59,419 bases of DNA from Vallitalea longa (GTDB lineage: Bacteria; Bacillota; Clostridia; Lachnospirales; Vallitaleaceae). The stretch spans positions 1-59,419 of the forward strand of contig NZ_BRLB01000026.1 of NCBI RefSeq assembly GCF_027923465.1. The letters run 5' to 3'. The notes under the pieces are model-generated. The model did not search any database. It saw only the letters and a program-made list of their open reading frames with translations, and had not been told where the DNA came from. The translations under genes and the position numbers were made by a program. Positions 46,626 to 56,161 of the stretch are shown here, one piece after another. Position 1 is the first letter of the stretch; each line of letters begins with the position of its first letter.

Positions 46626-46681
46626 TAAGTTAATATAAATTATGGAAGTATGTTCGTGGTTAATTTTGAAAGGAGTAAAGT

Positions 46682-47623
46682 ATGCGTTACATAGTAGACT
46701 TGAAAGAAGGAGAACAGGTACAAGAACATTACCTTTGCATTAACAAGCAAGTTTTAAAGACTAGAGCAGGTAAAACCTATTATTCATTAAAATTGCAAGA
46801 TAAAACAGGTGTTGTAGATGCGAAGATATGGGACCTCAATGATGGTATTAATGATTTTAATGAACATGAATATATTAAAATCGATGCGTTAGTTATTACA
46901 TTCCAGAATTCAATACAGCTTAACATAAGAAGGTTAAGAAAAAGTAGTGAAGGGGAATATGACCCGAAAGAGTATATTCCAGTGTCTAATAGAGATATTA
47001 ATGAAATGTATAATGAATTGCTTACATTTGTTGAGGATATAGATAACAAGTATTTAAGTACATTAGTTAAGAAGTTCTTTGTTGAAGATAGAGAATTCAT
47101 TAAAACATTTAAAGATCACACAGCTGCAAAAACAATGCATCATAGTTATCTTGGTGGTTTATTAGAGCATACGCTCTGTGTTCTCAATATGTGTAAATTC
47201 TTTGCTGATAACTATAAAGTGATTAATAAGGATATATTATATACTTCTGCATTGTTCCACGATATAGGAAAAATAAAAGAACTATCAAAATTCCCTATTA
47301 TCGAATATACTGACCCTGGTCAATTATTAGGTCATATAATGATATCTACTGAGTGGGTTTCTGATAGAATCAAAGAAATTCCAGGTTTCCCAGAGGATCT
47401 AGCTTACATGGTGAAACATTGTATCTTAGCTCACCATGGAGAATTGGAGTATGGTTCACCTAAGAAACCACAAACAATAGAAGCACTTGCTCTACATTTT
47501 GCAGATAACTGCGATGCAAAATTAAGAACATTTTCTGACCTCATAGAAACAAGTGATGTGGAAGATAATTGGTTAGGATGGCAGAGAATATTCGATTCAA
47601 ATGTTAGAAGGACCAGATACTAA
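46682..47623 (+). CDS. yhaM: 3'-5' exoribonuclease YhaM
   Basis: A 313-residue protein with an OB-fold nucleic-acid-binding domain (about 1-90) and an HD phosphohydrolase domain with HHSYLGGLLEHTL, LFHDIGKIKEL and HCILAHHGELEYGSP. This is the YhaM architecture: a metal-dependent 3'-5' RNase of Firmicutes. AAAGGAG precedes ATG 46682. Confidence 0.93.
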   Translation: MRYIVDLKEGEQVQEHYLCINKQVLKTRAGKTYYSLKLQDKTGVVDAKIWDLNDGINDFNEHEYIKIDALVITFQNSIQLNIRRLRKSSEGEYDPKEYIPVSNRDINEMYNELLTFVEDIDNKYLSTLVKKFFVEDREFIKTFKDHTAAKTMHHSYLGGLLEHTLCVLNMCKFFADNYKVINKDILYTSALFHDIGKIKELSKFPIIEYTDPGQLLGHIMISTEWVSDRIKEIPGFPEDLAYMVKHCILAHHGELEYGSPKKPQTIEALALHFADNCDAKLRTFSDLIETSDVEDNWLGWQRIFDSNVRRTRY

Positions 47624-47706
47624 TTTCTTATTAGAAAAAATAATTTGTGTGAAAACAGATTAGTTAAAAATATTAATAGATAAAATTTATAAGATGGGGG
47701 CTTTCT

Positions 47707-47753
47707 TATAATACAGTATAGTAACTAAGAGATAAGCTATTTATTGTATTATA
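47707..47753. promoter_or_regulatory. 9-bp inverted repeat before the RlmD-type gene
   Basis: TATAATACA (47707-47715) and TGTATTATA (47745-47753) are inverted copies 29 bases apart, upstream of the ribosome-binding site. It may be an operator or leader stem; no T tract follows closely. Confidence 0.3.
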
Positions 47754-47791
47754 GGGATGCTCTTTTATTTTGTATAAAGGATGATAAATAT

Positions 47792-49183
47792 ATGAAGACT
47801 AAAATTAAAGATCTACCTGTAGTTAAAAATGAATTTTATGAAATGATGATAGACGATTTAGGTAACAATGGAGAAGGTATAGGAAAGATAGATGGATATA
47901 CTCTTTTTGTGGATGGAGCTCTGCCTCAGGAAAAAGTAAAAATAAAAGTCATCAAGGTTAAGAAGAATTTTGGATTCGGTAAATTAATTGAGATAATTGA
48001 ACCATCTGAGTATAGAGTTGAACCAGTGTGTGCTATAGCAAAAAGATGTGGCGGATGTCAGTTACAACATCTATCGTATGAAGGGCAGTTAAAATATAAA
48101 CAGAAAAAAGTACAGGATGTTATTGGAAGAATAGGTGGTATAACCGATCTAAAAGTGAACGAAGTCATAGGTATGGAAAAACCATATTTCTATAGGAATA
48201 AAGTGCAATTTCCAGTAGGAAGTTCACTAGATGAACACATTAATATCGGTTTTTATGCTATGAGAAGTCATGACATCGTAACTACGGATAAATGTTATAT
48301 TCAACAGCCTGTGAATAAAGATATCATTGATGTTGTTAGAGATTATATGATACACAATCATATAAAACCTTACAATGAGATAAATCATAAAGGTATTATA
48401 AGACATGTCGTAACAAGAATAAGTCATCATAGTAAAGAGATAATGATAGGGATTGTGATTAATTCTAGTAAATTACCTAACGGTGAGGAACTTATCAAAA
48501 GGCTTAGTGAAATAGATAATGTTACAGGAATATTTATTAATATCAATAAGGAAAAGACCAATGTGATAATGGGTAAGAAGATAAAAATGCTATGGGGTAA
48601 GCCATATATAACTGATTATATCGGTAACGTATCGTATAATATTTCACCACTTTCATTCTATCAAGTCAATCCTGTTCAGACTGAGAAACTATATAATACA
48701 GTATTAAAATATGCAGAACTTACAGGGAATGAAATTGTATGGGATGCTTATTGTGGTATTGGAACCATATCATTGTTTCTAGCTTCCCATTGTAAGAAAG
48801 TCATGGGTGTCGAGATTGTTCCTGAAGCCATAGAAGATGCTAGGGAAAATGCTAAAATTAACGATATAGGAAATGTGGAATTTTTTACTGGTAAGGCAGA
48901 AGAAGTAATAGCAGAAAAATACAATGAAGGTATTGTAGCGGATATTATTGTAATTGATCCACCAAGAAAAGGGTGCGATAGGGAACTGCTTGATACTATT
49001 ATCAAAATGCAACCCAAAAAAGTTATCTATGTTTCTTGTGATCCTGCAACTATGGCTAGGGATGTTAAGATTCTTGGAGAAGAGGGATATGAGGTAGAGA
49101 AGATTCAGCCTTTGGATTTGTTTCCTCAGACCGTGCATGTTGAGACAGTTGTAGGAATACAGAAAATAGAATCTAAAAAATAG
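47792..49183 (+). CDS. rlmD: 23S rRNA (uracil-5-)-methyltransferase, RlmD/RlmCD type
   Basis: A 463-residue TrmA/RumA-family enzyme. It has an N-terminal TRAM domain (about 15-75), an iron-sulfur type Cys cluster in CAIAKRCGGCQLQH, a SAM-binding DAYCGIGTISLFL, and VSCDPATMARD with the catalytic Cys. It methylates C5 of uridines in 23S rRNA; in low-GC Gram-positives one enzyme may do two sites. ATG 47792 follows AAAGGATGA; the in-frame ATG at 47744 lies before that site. Confidence 0.92.
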   Translation: MKTKIKDLPVVKNEFYEMMIDDLGNNGEGIGKIDGYTLFVDGALPQEKVKIKVIKVKKNFGFGKLIEIIEPSEYRVEPVCAIAKRCGGCQLQHLSYEGQLKYKQKKVQDVIGRIGGITDLKVNEVIGMEKPYFYRNKVQFPVGSSLDEHINIGFYAMRSHDIVTTDKCYIQQPVNKDIIDVVRDYMIHNHIKPYNEINHKGIIRHVVTRISHHSKEIMIGIVINSSKLPNGEELIKRLSEIDNVTGIFININKEKTNVIMGKKIKMLWGKPYITDYIGNVSYNISPLSFYQVNPVQTEKLYNTVLKYAELTGNEIVWDAYCGIGTISLFLASHCKKVMGVEIVPEAIEDARENAKINDIGNVEFFTGKAEEVIAEKYNEGIVADIIVIDPPRKGCDRELLDTIIKMQPKKVIYVSCDPATMARDVKILGEEGYEVEKIQPLDLFPQTVHVETVVGIQKIESKK

Positions 49184-49191
49184 CTGTATTT

Positions 49192-49767
49192 ATGTTATTG
49201 GGGGTGGTTGAAATTTATTTATATCATTATTTTGATAAAGAAATCGGACCATTTGTTAATTTGTCAGATTTGCCGGTTAATGAAGCTCAATCTATTCTTA
49301 ATACTATAAAAGTTAAAAAACCAAATTCTCAAAGTGCGAAGAGACACGATAAATATGTGGAGTATAGACATAATTGTGAGAATATAATCAGGGCAGAGTT
49401 TGCTAAAAAAGGGGGAGTTATGAATAGGATATCACCACATTATATGGTGATTGAACATAGTCCATGGTTAAGCACTTGGTATGAAAGCAGTACCTTTATA
49501 AAAATCCCTATTGAGGAATTTGACATAAAGACTATTTCATTTACTTACGGTGATTCAATGCCAACATTTAGTCCGACAATTAATGATGGCAAGGAATATC
49601 GTAAAAAGCTTTATACTTATGATGAAATACTAAAAATTATTGAAAAGTATGGATTGCCGCAGAACTGGAATGATGATGGAAGATACGGTCCAGAAAGATA
49701 TATTGAAGCTCATATATGGAGCGATGAAACAATTAGTAAATATAGAAAGAGAATAGATAGCATTTGA
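49192..49767 (+). CDS. conserved protein of unknown function
   Basis: A soluble protein of about 184-191 residues, eight bases after the RlmD-type gene and probably cotranscribed. It contains YLYHYFDKEIGPFVNLSDLP, HYMVIEHSPWLSTWYE and a C-terminal ERYIEAHIWSDETI. I do not recognise a named domain. The start is uncertain: ATG 49192 has no ribosome site, while GGGGGTGG at 49200-49207 would suit a start near ATT 49213, or GTG 49204 is possible. No membrane segment. Confidence 0.7.
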   Translation: MLLGVVEIYLYHYFDKEIGPFVNLSDLPVNEAQSILNTIKVKKPNSQSAKRHDKYVEYRHNCENIIRAEFAKKGGVMNRISPHYMVIEHSPWLSTWYESSTFIKIPIEEFDIKTISFTYGDSMPTFSPTINDGKEYRKKLYTYDEILKIIEKYGLPQNWNDDGRYGPERYIEAHIWSDETISKYRKRIDSI

Positions 49768-49990
49768 ACTGTTTCCTATTAGGTAGACATGAAAATAATA
49801 AAAAGTTTTTTTGTATCTTCAATCATATATTCCTGATTGGAGATATTTTTATGTGGGAATATAACGGTAATACAAAAAAATAGAAAAACGTTATAATGCA
49901 AAAAAAATCGTTTGTATCCATTTTATATTTTAAGAAAAATATGTATGATAGATATCAGGATAATTAAATGATGTTAGGGAGGATAAAATA

Positions 49991-50167
49991 ATTAAAAATA
50001 TAACAAAAGAACAAGAATTTATATATAGTTTAATCAATGGTAATGACCATGGAATGGTGGATAAAAAAACAGATTCAGATTCCTATGAGTTGGTCAAGAA
50101 TGTTATTGAGCAAAGGATAACTTTATATAACAAAGATAAATTTCACTTAGCGCGAAGGTATAGGTGA
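49991..50167 (+). CDS. 58-codon ORF with apparent ATT start before the ABC exporter
   Basis: A strong AGGGAGG (49976-49982) is followed eight bases on by ATT AAA AAT ATA and an open frame of 58 codons to TGA 50165-50167. The exporter ATG is four bases later, and its site AGGTGA lies at this ORF's stop. There is no in-frame ATG, GTG or TTG near the site. The peptide is charged and lacks Cys, with a basic C-terminus (KFHLARRYR). It may use an ATT start or be a gene whose ATG was lost. Product unknown. Confidence 0.45.
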   Translation: MKNITKEQEFIYSLINGNDHGMVDKKTDSDSYELVKNVIEQRITLYNKDKFHLARRYR

Positions 50168-50171
50168 TTAC

Positions 50172-51965
50172 ATGATTACTACTAAAAAATTTCTAATCAA
50201 ATTGTATCACAATATTTTCTTCATCATCAAAAACACCAAAACTCTATTTGCGATATCTTTATTGTTTTATGTACTTTCAGGGTTCATACCATATATACAT
50301 GTAACAGCTCTGTCTACTATCATTAGAGAAGGTGATAAAATTGTTGGTAATAACGCTGATGTTATGGATACTCGTATTTTATATGGAATTATAATGTTAG
50401 CTATAGCTATTTTAGTGGATAGGCTTTTATTATTAGGACAGATGCCTTTGGCATCAGTATTATCTTATCAAATAAAAACAAAGATAGAGTGTCTTATTGT
50501 GGAAAAAACCAGTAAACTTTCCTATGAGTACGTAGAAAGTTCTACCTTTCAGACTAAGATACAAGCTGTCTATAAATTTGCTAATCAATTGCCCAATCTC
50601 TATAAAACCACTTTGCAGATATTGAAATCTGTGATTATAATGGTATCTCTGATGATAGGATTTCAAGGGTGTTTTTATCTAGCTTTTATAATAATGGTAG
50701 GATGTTTACCTAAATTCCTATTATCTTATAGAATACGTAAGAAACAGCATGAACTTGACCTTCATGTCACTTCAGATCAACGATTACAAGAATATTATAA
50801 AGAACTGCTAACCAAATCTCAGAATGTAAAAGAAAAGCAATTATTTGGGTTGAAAGGGTTATTTACTACCAGATGGGAAAACATATCTTATTATATACAT
50901 AAAAAGTATACTCTCTTTCGTTACAAAAGCCTTAGACTCAATTTTTTTGGAGATATAGGAGATATAACAGGTTATATGATAGCACTCGTTCTTCTGCTGT
51001 TATCTCCTTCTATAGATGGTGCTGGTTTCTTAAGTTTATCAGTGGCTTTAATGGCTATTCAGAATGGTATAAATGCTTTTATTGGAGACTGTATAGCTAT
51101 TAGAGGACAGGTGTTAGATGATGATGTAGTGTATGATTTCTTGAAAGAACAGGAAGATATACAACCTTCTTGTGATTTAAAAGAACCTATTACAAAATTT
51201 ACATTTGATCATGTTAACTTTACCTATAAAGGAAGCTCTGTTAGGGCTTTAGATGATGTTAATGTAACGTTGAACTCAGGTGAGACTGTTGTTATTGTAG
51301 GAGAAAATGGAGCTGGAAAAACAACTTTCATAAAGATGTTATTGGGGCTGTATCCTTGTCAAGGAGGAAAAGTATTATGTAATAATCAGCCAGTTAACAC
51401 TCTGAATCGTGATTCTTATTTTAGACGTATATCAACTATTTTTCAACACTATAATAAATATCCTTTTACAATTGCTCAAAATATTGAAATGACTTTAGAA
51501 GAAGAAGCTAAGCCTACAGAAGATATGATTCTTTGTGCTAAGGAAACAGGTATACATGACTGGGTGTGTTCCTTACCTAACGGGTATAATACTTTGCTAA
51601 CTCATTTACGTACGGAAGGTATTGAAGTATCAGGAGGAGAATGGCAAAAAATAGCTATAGCTCGTGGACAAATGAAACCAGCAGATGTATTTATTATGGA
51701 TGAACCTACTGCATCGTTGGATCCTTTAATGGAAGCGGAAATTATGAATAAATTTATGAACATGGATTCCAGAAGTATGAAGATTATAGTATCCCATCGT
51801 GTAGGCATAGCTACTAAGGCTGATAAAATCCTAGTTTTTAAAAAAGGTAAACTTGTTGAAGTTGGATGCCATAAGGAACTAATACAGAACAAAGGCGTAT
51901 ATGCTCAATTATATGAAGCACAAGCGAAATGGTATACAAGTAGTAAGGAAGGTGAAAGTTCATGA
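50172..51965 (+). CDS. ABC exporter half-transporter, first subunit
   Basis: A 597-residue fused exporter subunit. It has about six membrane helices (1-310) and a C-terminal ATPase with Walker A GENGAGKT (377-384), signature VSGGEWQ (486-492), Walker B VFIMDEP (506-512) and switch His in VSHR. The last four bases overlap the next subunit (ATGA). With the following gene it forms a heterodimer of the type used for peptides, lipids or drugs. A 58-codon ORF lies directly upstream; the substrate is unknown. Confidence 0.92.
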   Translation: MITTKKFLIKLYHNIFFIIKNTKTLFAISLLFYVLSGFIPYIHVTALSTIIREGDKIVGNNADVMDTRILYGIIMLAIAILVDRLLLLGQMPLASVLSYQIKTKIECLIVEKTSKLSYEYVESSTFQTKIQAVYKFANQLPNLYKTTLQILKSVIIMVSLMIGFQGCFYLAFIIMVGCLPKFLLSYRIRKKQHELDLHVTSDQRLQEYYKELLTKSQNVKEKQLFGLKGLFTTRWENISYYIHKKYTLFRYKSLRLNFFGDIGDITGYMIALVLLLLSPSIDGAGFLSLSVALMAIQNGINAFIGDCIAIRGQVLDDDVVYDFLKEQEDIQPSCDLKEPITKFTFDHVNFTYKGSSVRALDDVNVTLNSGETVVIVGENGAGKTTFIKMLLGLYPCQGGKVLCNNQPVNTLNRDSYFRRISTIFQHYNKYPFTIAQNIEMTLEEEAKPTEDMILCAKETGIHDWVCSLPNGYNTLLTHLRTEGIEVSGGEWQKIAIARGQMKPADVFIMDEPTASLDPLMEAEIMNKFMNMDSRSMKIIVSHRVGIATKADKILVFKKGKLVEVGCHKELIQNKGVYAQLYEAQAKWYTSSKEGESS

Positions 51966-53731
51966 AAAAAAGATGGATTCTAGGTCGTTTGCTAAAGTAT
52001 TGTTTCCATAATAATGGTTTAGCTATGGGGAGTATGATTCTAGCTAGTATCCTTCTTGGGCTTCTTTCTGTATTGCAGATATGGATTGTAGGACAAATAG
52101 TTAATGAGTTAGGTTTTTTATCTGATTCAAGAAAAGAATTGATACTCTACATGATTATGTTGTTAGTGTGTTTACTACTATGGAAAATATGTTTCCTGCT
52201 AATACCTTACGTACGTAATAACCTTGTTTCCAAGATGAAGATACCTATGCAAAAAGACTTAATTGAATCTGTTAATAAAATACCGGTCATTCAACAAGAA
52301 CTCAATGAAACTCAGGTAAAAATAGGTCGAGCATTTGATTTTATCAACAATCATTTTGAGACAAGTCTCATATCCATTCAAGTGTACATATCCAGTATTA
52401 TTAGTGTTTTGTCCATATCAATACTGTTAGCCTGTTACAGTTGGGTTTTTCCTGTTATTGCTGCTTTGACAGCTATACCTATCATATTTATTAGATTGAA
52501 ACAAGATAAGACGATGCATGAGATGTATAAAAAGCAATATCCTAATAATCAGTTGGCGGATTATTATTTAGGAGCATTAACAAAGAAAGATAGTTTGTTG
52601 GAATTAATGGTATTCCAACTTCGTTCTCTTTTCTTGAACCGTTATTTAAAATTAACTAAAGATAATGTACAAGAGAGAACACAATATTTTATAAAACATG
52701 CATGTGGAGGGGGATTGTTAGAGGCTCTATGGTTAACCACAGGTAATGTTTTGTCTATAGGATGGGCTATTTTCCTTTTATCTCAAACAAGCAAATTTTC
52801 TCTGGGTATATTAGCGATTGTAATTAGAGGTATTGCAACAGCACAAGATGATATAATAGGTTTTGCATTTAATAGTAAAAATATCTATCAAGCTACCTTT
52901 TATGGTGAAGATTTTTGGGCTATGATTTATAAAAGAGAATCAGAAATACCACAGTATAAATATTGCAAAGTAAAGAGTATTGAACTTAGGCATGTAGGAT
53001 TTCGTTATCCCTATCAACAAGAAAATAGTCTAAGTGATATTAATTTGATTTTACATACCGATGAAACAATGGGGATTGTAGGAGAAAATGGAAGTGGTAA
53101 ATCTACTATAAGTAAAATTTTACTAGGGATTTATCAGCCAACAGAAGGAGAGATTTTAGTTAATGGACACAAAATAGAGGACTTGAGTCTTTTATATCAA
53201 GATGTAGGGGCTGTTTTTCAAGATTATGTTAACTATCAACTAACACCTAGAGAAAATATAAGATTCGGTTCTCTGAAAGAGAAAGAAAGAAAAAAGGCTA
53301 TCATAGCAGCTGCAAAAAAATCAGGTGCTCATACTTTTGTTAAAGACTTGAAAAAACAGTATGATACACCAATAGGTACACTACTGGATAATGCTATCCA
53401 CTTGTCAGGAGGACAGTGGCAACGGTTAGCTGTAGCGAGAGGATTCTATAGTAATGGTAGTATAATGGTGTTAGATGAACCCAATTCCAATCTGGATCCC
53501 AAGATGGAAGCAGCTCTCTATGAAGAATACAAAGATATTATGAATGAGAAAAATCGTATTGGTGTTTTAGTTAGTCATAGATTAGGTTCTACAAGAGCTT
53601 GTGACCGTATTATTGTTATGAGTCAAGGACGTATCGTAGAAGAAGGCTCTTTTGAACAGCTTATTAATGCCCATGGAAAGTATAGTTATATGTATCAGAC
53701 CCAAGCTAAGTGGTACGCTGAAGGGTACTAA
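51962..53731 (+). CDS. ABC exporter half-transporter, second subunit
   Basis: A 589-residue partner of the preceding gene. Membrane helices fill about 15-300, and the ATPase has Walker A GENGSGKS (374-381), signature LSGGQWQ and Walker B MVLDEPNSNLDP. The segment after Walker B (EPNSNLDP) differs from the first subunit (EPTASLDP). Both proteins end with a similar AQAKWY or TQAKWY tail, supporting origin by duplication. The start overlaps the first subunit stop. Confidence 0.92.
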   Translation: MKKRWILGRLLKYCFHNNGLAMGSMILASILLGLLSVLQIWIVGQIVNELGFLSDSRKELILYMIMLLVCLLLWKICFLLIPYVRNNLVSKMKIPMQKDLIESVNKIPVIQQELNETQVKIGRAFDFINNHFETSLISIQVYISSIISVLSISILLACYSWVFPVIAALTAIPIIFIRLKQDKTMHEMYKKQYPNNQLADYYLGALTKKDSLLELMVFQLRSLFLNRYLKLTKDNVQERTQYFIKHACGGGLLEALWLTTGNVLSIGWAIFLLSQTSKFSLGILAIVIRGIATAQDDIIGFAFNSKNIYQATFYGEDFWAMIYKRESEIPQYKYCKVKSIELRHVGFRYPYQQENSLSDINLILHTDETMGIVGENGSGKSTISKILLGIYQPTEGEILVNGHKIEDLSLLYQDVGAVFQDYVNYQLTPRENIRFGSLKEKERKKAIIAAAKKSGAHTFVKDLKKQYDTPIGTLLDNAIHLSGGQWQRLAVARGFYSNGSIMVLDEPNSNLDPKMEAALYEEYKDIMNEKNRIGVLVSHRLGSTRACDRIIVMSQGRIVEEGSFEQLINAHGKYSYMYQTQAKWYAEGY

Positions 53732-53821
53732 TTAAAAAATATTATATTTATATATTAATTTATAAATATACAAAACAAAAAAGTCCAATATGTGGAAGAA
53801 TAGAAAAAATGCAAAAGCTTG

Positions 53822-53856
53822 AAACAAACTGTCTAATGTAGGCAGTTTGTTTTGTT
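53822..53856 (+). terminator. terminator after the ABC exporter genes
   Basis: AAACAAACTG (53822-53831) pairs with CAGTTTGTTT (53843-53852) around a loop of 11 bases, partly closed by GT pairs; a T-rich tail follows. Confidence 0.75.
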
Positions 53857-53959
53857 AACAATGCTTTTTATAGAATAAAAAAACTTACAATTAAGTGGTT
53901 AGTTTTATAGATTATGGGTTCTACGTCTTGCTTTTGTCTTTTCATAAGTTGTTGTACAT

Positions 53960-54514
53960 TTAGTCAATGATTGTCTCCTTACTATAAGTTGTAAGATGTT
54001 CTTTTAGTGAAGCAATCCATGTTTCAATGGTTTGTGTCAATATCAACTGCTGTTGTAAAACTGCCATACCCGTTACAGGGATATCAGATTTATTTTCTTT
54101 TGTAATAATATTTTCTTCAAGATACGTTTTTAGAATTTTTACGTTTTCCTCAATATCTGTCAAACATTTTTTTTGGTTATCAGGTGTTAGATTGGTTAGA
54201 TTTACAATTACTGCATTAAAGTCTAAAAAAAGATGGACTGGCTTACTAGAAATTTCAAACATAAGAGTTTCAAATTCTTTTTTACCAGCATCAGTCAAGG
54301 AGTATATTGTCTTTTCTGGCATTCTCCCATTTTTTATGATATTACTTTCAATATAGCCTTTTTCTTCTAATTGGATTACTTTTTTATATATAGATGGTGT
54401 ACTTATTTTTACCCATCGGGATATGTTCCGATACTCTACTAACTTTTGGATGTCGTAAGCGCTTAATGATTCTTTTTTTAACATTCCCAATACAATCAAA
54501 TCTATTGTAGCCAT
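53960..54514 (-). CDS. PadR family transcriptional regulator
   Basis: A 184-residue PadR regulator. The winged HTH has LIVLGMLKKESLSAYDIQKL, TPSIYKKVIQLEEKGYIES and YSLTDAGKKEFETLM; the C-terminal Vir_C-like helical domain mediates dimerisation. It is divergent from a MATE pump, and the shared region has two 21-bp palindromes over both promoters. It probably represses both its own gene and the pump until a drug or other ligand binds. Confidence 0.93.
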   Translation of the reverse strand: MATIDLIVLGMLKKESLSAYDIQKLVEYRNISRWVKISTPSIYKKVIQLEEKGYIESNIIKNGRMPEKTIYSLTDAGKKEFETLMFEISSKPVHLFLDFNAVIVNLTNLTPDNQKKCLTDIEENVKILKTYLEENIITKENKSDIPVTGMAVLQQQLILTQTIETWIASLKEHLTTYSKETIID

Positions 54515-54532
54515 ATAAATCTCCTTTCACTA

Positions 54533-54599
54533 TTGACAAGTACTATAAATTATAGTACTATTTTATTTATTGTTCAAGTGCTATAAATTATAGTACTAT
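54533..54599. promoter_or_regulatory. divergent promoters with twin PadR operators
   Basis: AGTACTATAAATTATAGTAC plus one base forms a 21-bp palindrome at 54539-54559; a near-identical copy (AGTGCTATAAATTATAGTAC plus T) is at 54577-54597. Centres are 38 bp apart. The plus-strand promoter TTGACA (54533-54538), 17 bases, TACTAT (54556-54561) spans the first copy. The minus-strand promoter TTGAAC (54577-54572), 17 bases, TATAAT (54554-54549) has its -10 inside the first copy. Confidence 0.82.
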
Positions 54600-54638
54600 A
54601 AACTAAAGTATAAATTAAGTGAAAGGAGACTTATTATT

Positions 54639-56018
54639 ATGGATGAATCAAACAAAAAAATGGTTTTGCTGGGGAGTGCGCCAATTCCAAAGGCACTTAT
54701 AGCATTGGGACTTCCCACAATGATTGGAATGTTAATCAATGCGCTTTACAATTTGGTAGATACTTATTTTGTGGGTGGTCTTGGAACTGAACAGATGGGT
54801 GCGATTACTGTAGCTTTTCCTCTTGGACAGGTAGTGATCGGCTTGGGATTACTTTTTGGAAATGGTGCTGCCGCTTATCTTTCTAGATTACTGGGGCGCA
54901 AGGACATAAAAACCGGAAACAAGGTTGCCAGTACTGCCTTGTATAGCAGTGTTTTAACTGGAGCAATCGTTATTATCTGCACAGCTCTTTTTTTAAGACC
55001 AATTCTTAAGCAGTTGGGTGCTATTGAAAGTGTCATGCCTTATGCGATTACTTATACCAGTATTTACATTTCGTTCTCTATATTCAACGTATTCAATGTT
55101 ACCATGAATAATATTGTGTCAAGCGAAGGCGCTGCCAAAATAGCCATGTTAGCGTTAGTATCGGGGGCTATACTCAATGTGATTTTAGACCCGATATTTA
55201 TTTATGTCCTTGATTTTGGGGTTGCTGGTGCAGCAATTGCTACAGCGATTTCGCAAATTGTTTCAACTCTGGTTTACTTACTCTATATAATTAGCAAAAA
55301 GAGTATGTTTTCCTTTAATATCAAAGAATGTAGTTTTTCCAAAGAAATCATATCCGAGATTCTGAAAATTGGAATTCCTACATTGCTCTTTCAAGTGTTG
55401 GCTAGCCTTTCTATTGCAATGATTAACAATGGGGCAAAAGAATACGGGGGTTCTGCGCTGGCCGCAATGGGGCCGGTTACAAAAATTATGACTGTTGGTA
55501 CTTTAATCGTATTTGGATTCTTAAAGGGATTTCAGCCTATTGCAGGATTCAGTTACGGTGCAAAAAAGTATAATCGCTTGCACGAAGCAATTAAAATTTC
55601 CACTATTTGGTCAACTATATTTTGTATTATTTTTGGCTTGATAGTCAATGTATTCTCAGAGAGAATTATGTTGCTCTTTACCAAAGTAGATATGGAAATG
55701 ATTCATATCGGCCAGATTGCTTTACGGGTAAATGGGCTATCATTTATGCTGTTTGGTTTCTATACGGTATACTCATCCTTGTTCCTTGTGATGGGAAAGG
55801 CTAAGGAAGGTTGTTTCATTGGTGCTTGCAGACAGGGAATTTGCTTTGTACCAGTCATCCTGATTCTTCCAAGACTCCTTGGATTGAATGGTGTTCTTTA
55901 TGCACAACCGATTGCTGATGTAATTTCTGCAATTATCACTATGCTTATGGCTATCCATCTTCATAAAGAATTGGCTGTTGCAAAGTCCTACGCGCTTTCT
56001 TTGAAGCAGGAGTATTGA
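54639..56018 (+). CDS. MATE family multidrug efflux pump
   Basis: A 459-residue MATE transporter with about 12 membrane helices. Typical stretches include PTMIGMLINALYNLVDTYFV near the start, GLLFGNGAAAYLSRLLGR, the central SEGAAKIAMLALVSGAILN and FGFLKGFQPIAGFSYGA in the second half. Its base composition is visibly more GC-rich than its neighbours, suggesting acquisition from another genome. It is controlled by the divergent PadR gene. AAAGGAG precedes ATG 54639. Confidence 0.94.
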   Translation: MDESNKKMVLLGSAPIPKALIALGLPTMIGMLINALYNLVDTYFVGGLGTEQMGAITVAFPLGQVVIGLGLLFGNGAAAYLSRLLGRKDIKTGNKVASTALYSSVLTGAIVIICTALFLRPILKQLGAIESVMPYAITYTSIYISFSIFNVFNVTMNNIVSSEGAAKIAMLALVSGAILNVILDPIFIYVLDFGVAGAAIATAISQIVSTLVYLLYIISKKSMFSFNIKECSFSKEIISEILKIGIPTLLFQVLASLSIAMINNGAKEYGGSALAAMGPVTKIMTVGTLIVFGFLKGFQPIAGFSYGAKKYNRLHEAIKISTIWSTIFCIIFGLIVNVFSERIMLLFTKVDMEMIHIGQIALRVNGLSFMLFGFYTVYSSLFLVMGKAKEGCFIGACRQGICFVPVILILPRLLGLNGVLYAQPIADVISAIITMLMAIHLHKELAVAKSYALSLKQEY

Positions 56019-56062
56019 TTGTCAGAAATGGGGAATTAAGTAATAATAAATTAAAAGATACA

Positions 56063-56161
56063 TAGAGTATTTATAACGGATATAGAATCAAACCATCATT
56101 AAAATGGATGAGCCCAATTGAATATAGGTTTCATCTTAATGATGTAAAAACAATAGCGTAG
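56063..56161 (+). pseudogene. remnant of an IS3-family transposase C-terminus
   Basis: The plus-strand frame to TAG at 56159 reads IYNGYRIKPSLKWMSPIEYR and a few more residues. This matches the end of IS3-type OrfB integrases (YNxxRxxxxLxxMSPxEYR). Nothing upstream continues the frame; a TAG lies at 56063. It is a short relic between the foreign-looking MATE gene and the GNAT gene. Confidence 0.65.

Larger units (their letters stand above)
46185..46680. other. 497-base intergenic region before yhaM
   Basis: Holds a perfect small hairpin TGGTTTA-GAAG-TAAACCA (46246-46263), the second copy of the duplicated segment, and the terminator at 46474. No gene is supported. Confidence 0.45.

Noticed and set aside
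49976-53731. Classical RiPP or lantibiotic cluster with the ABC exporter
   Set aside because: No modification enzyme, Cys-rich core or double-Gly leader is present; the mini-ORF is reported without that claim.
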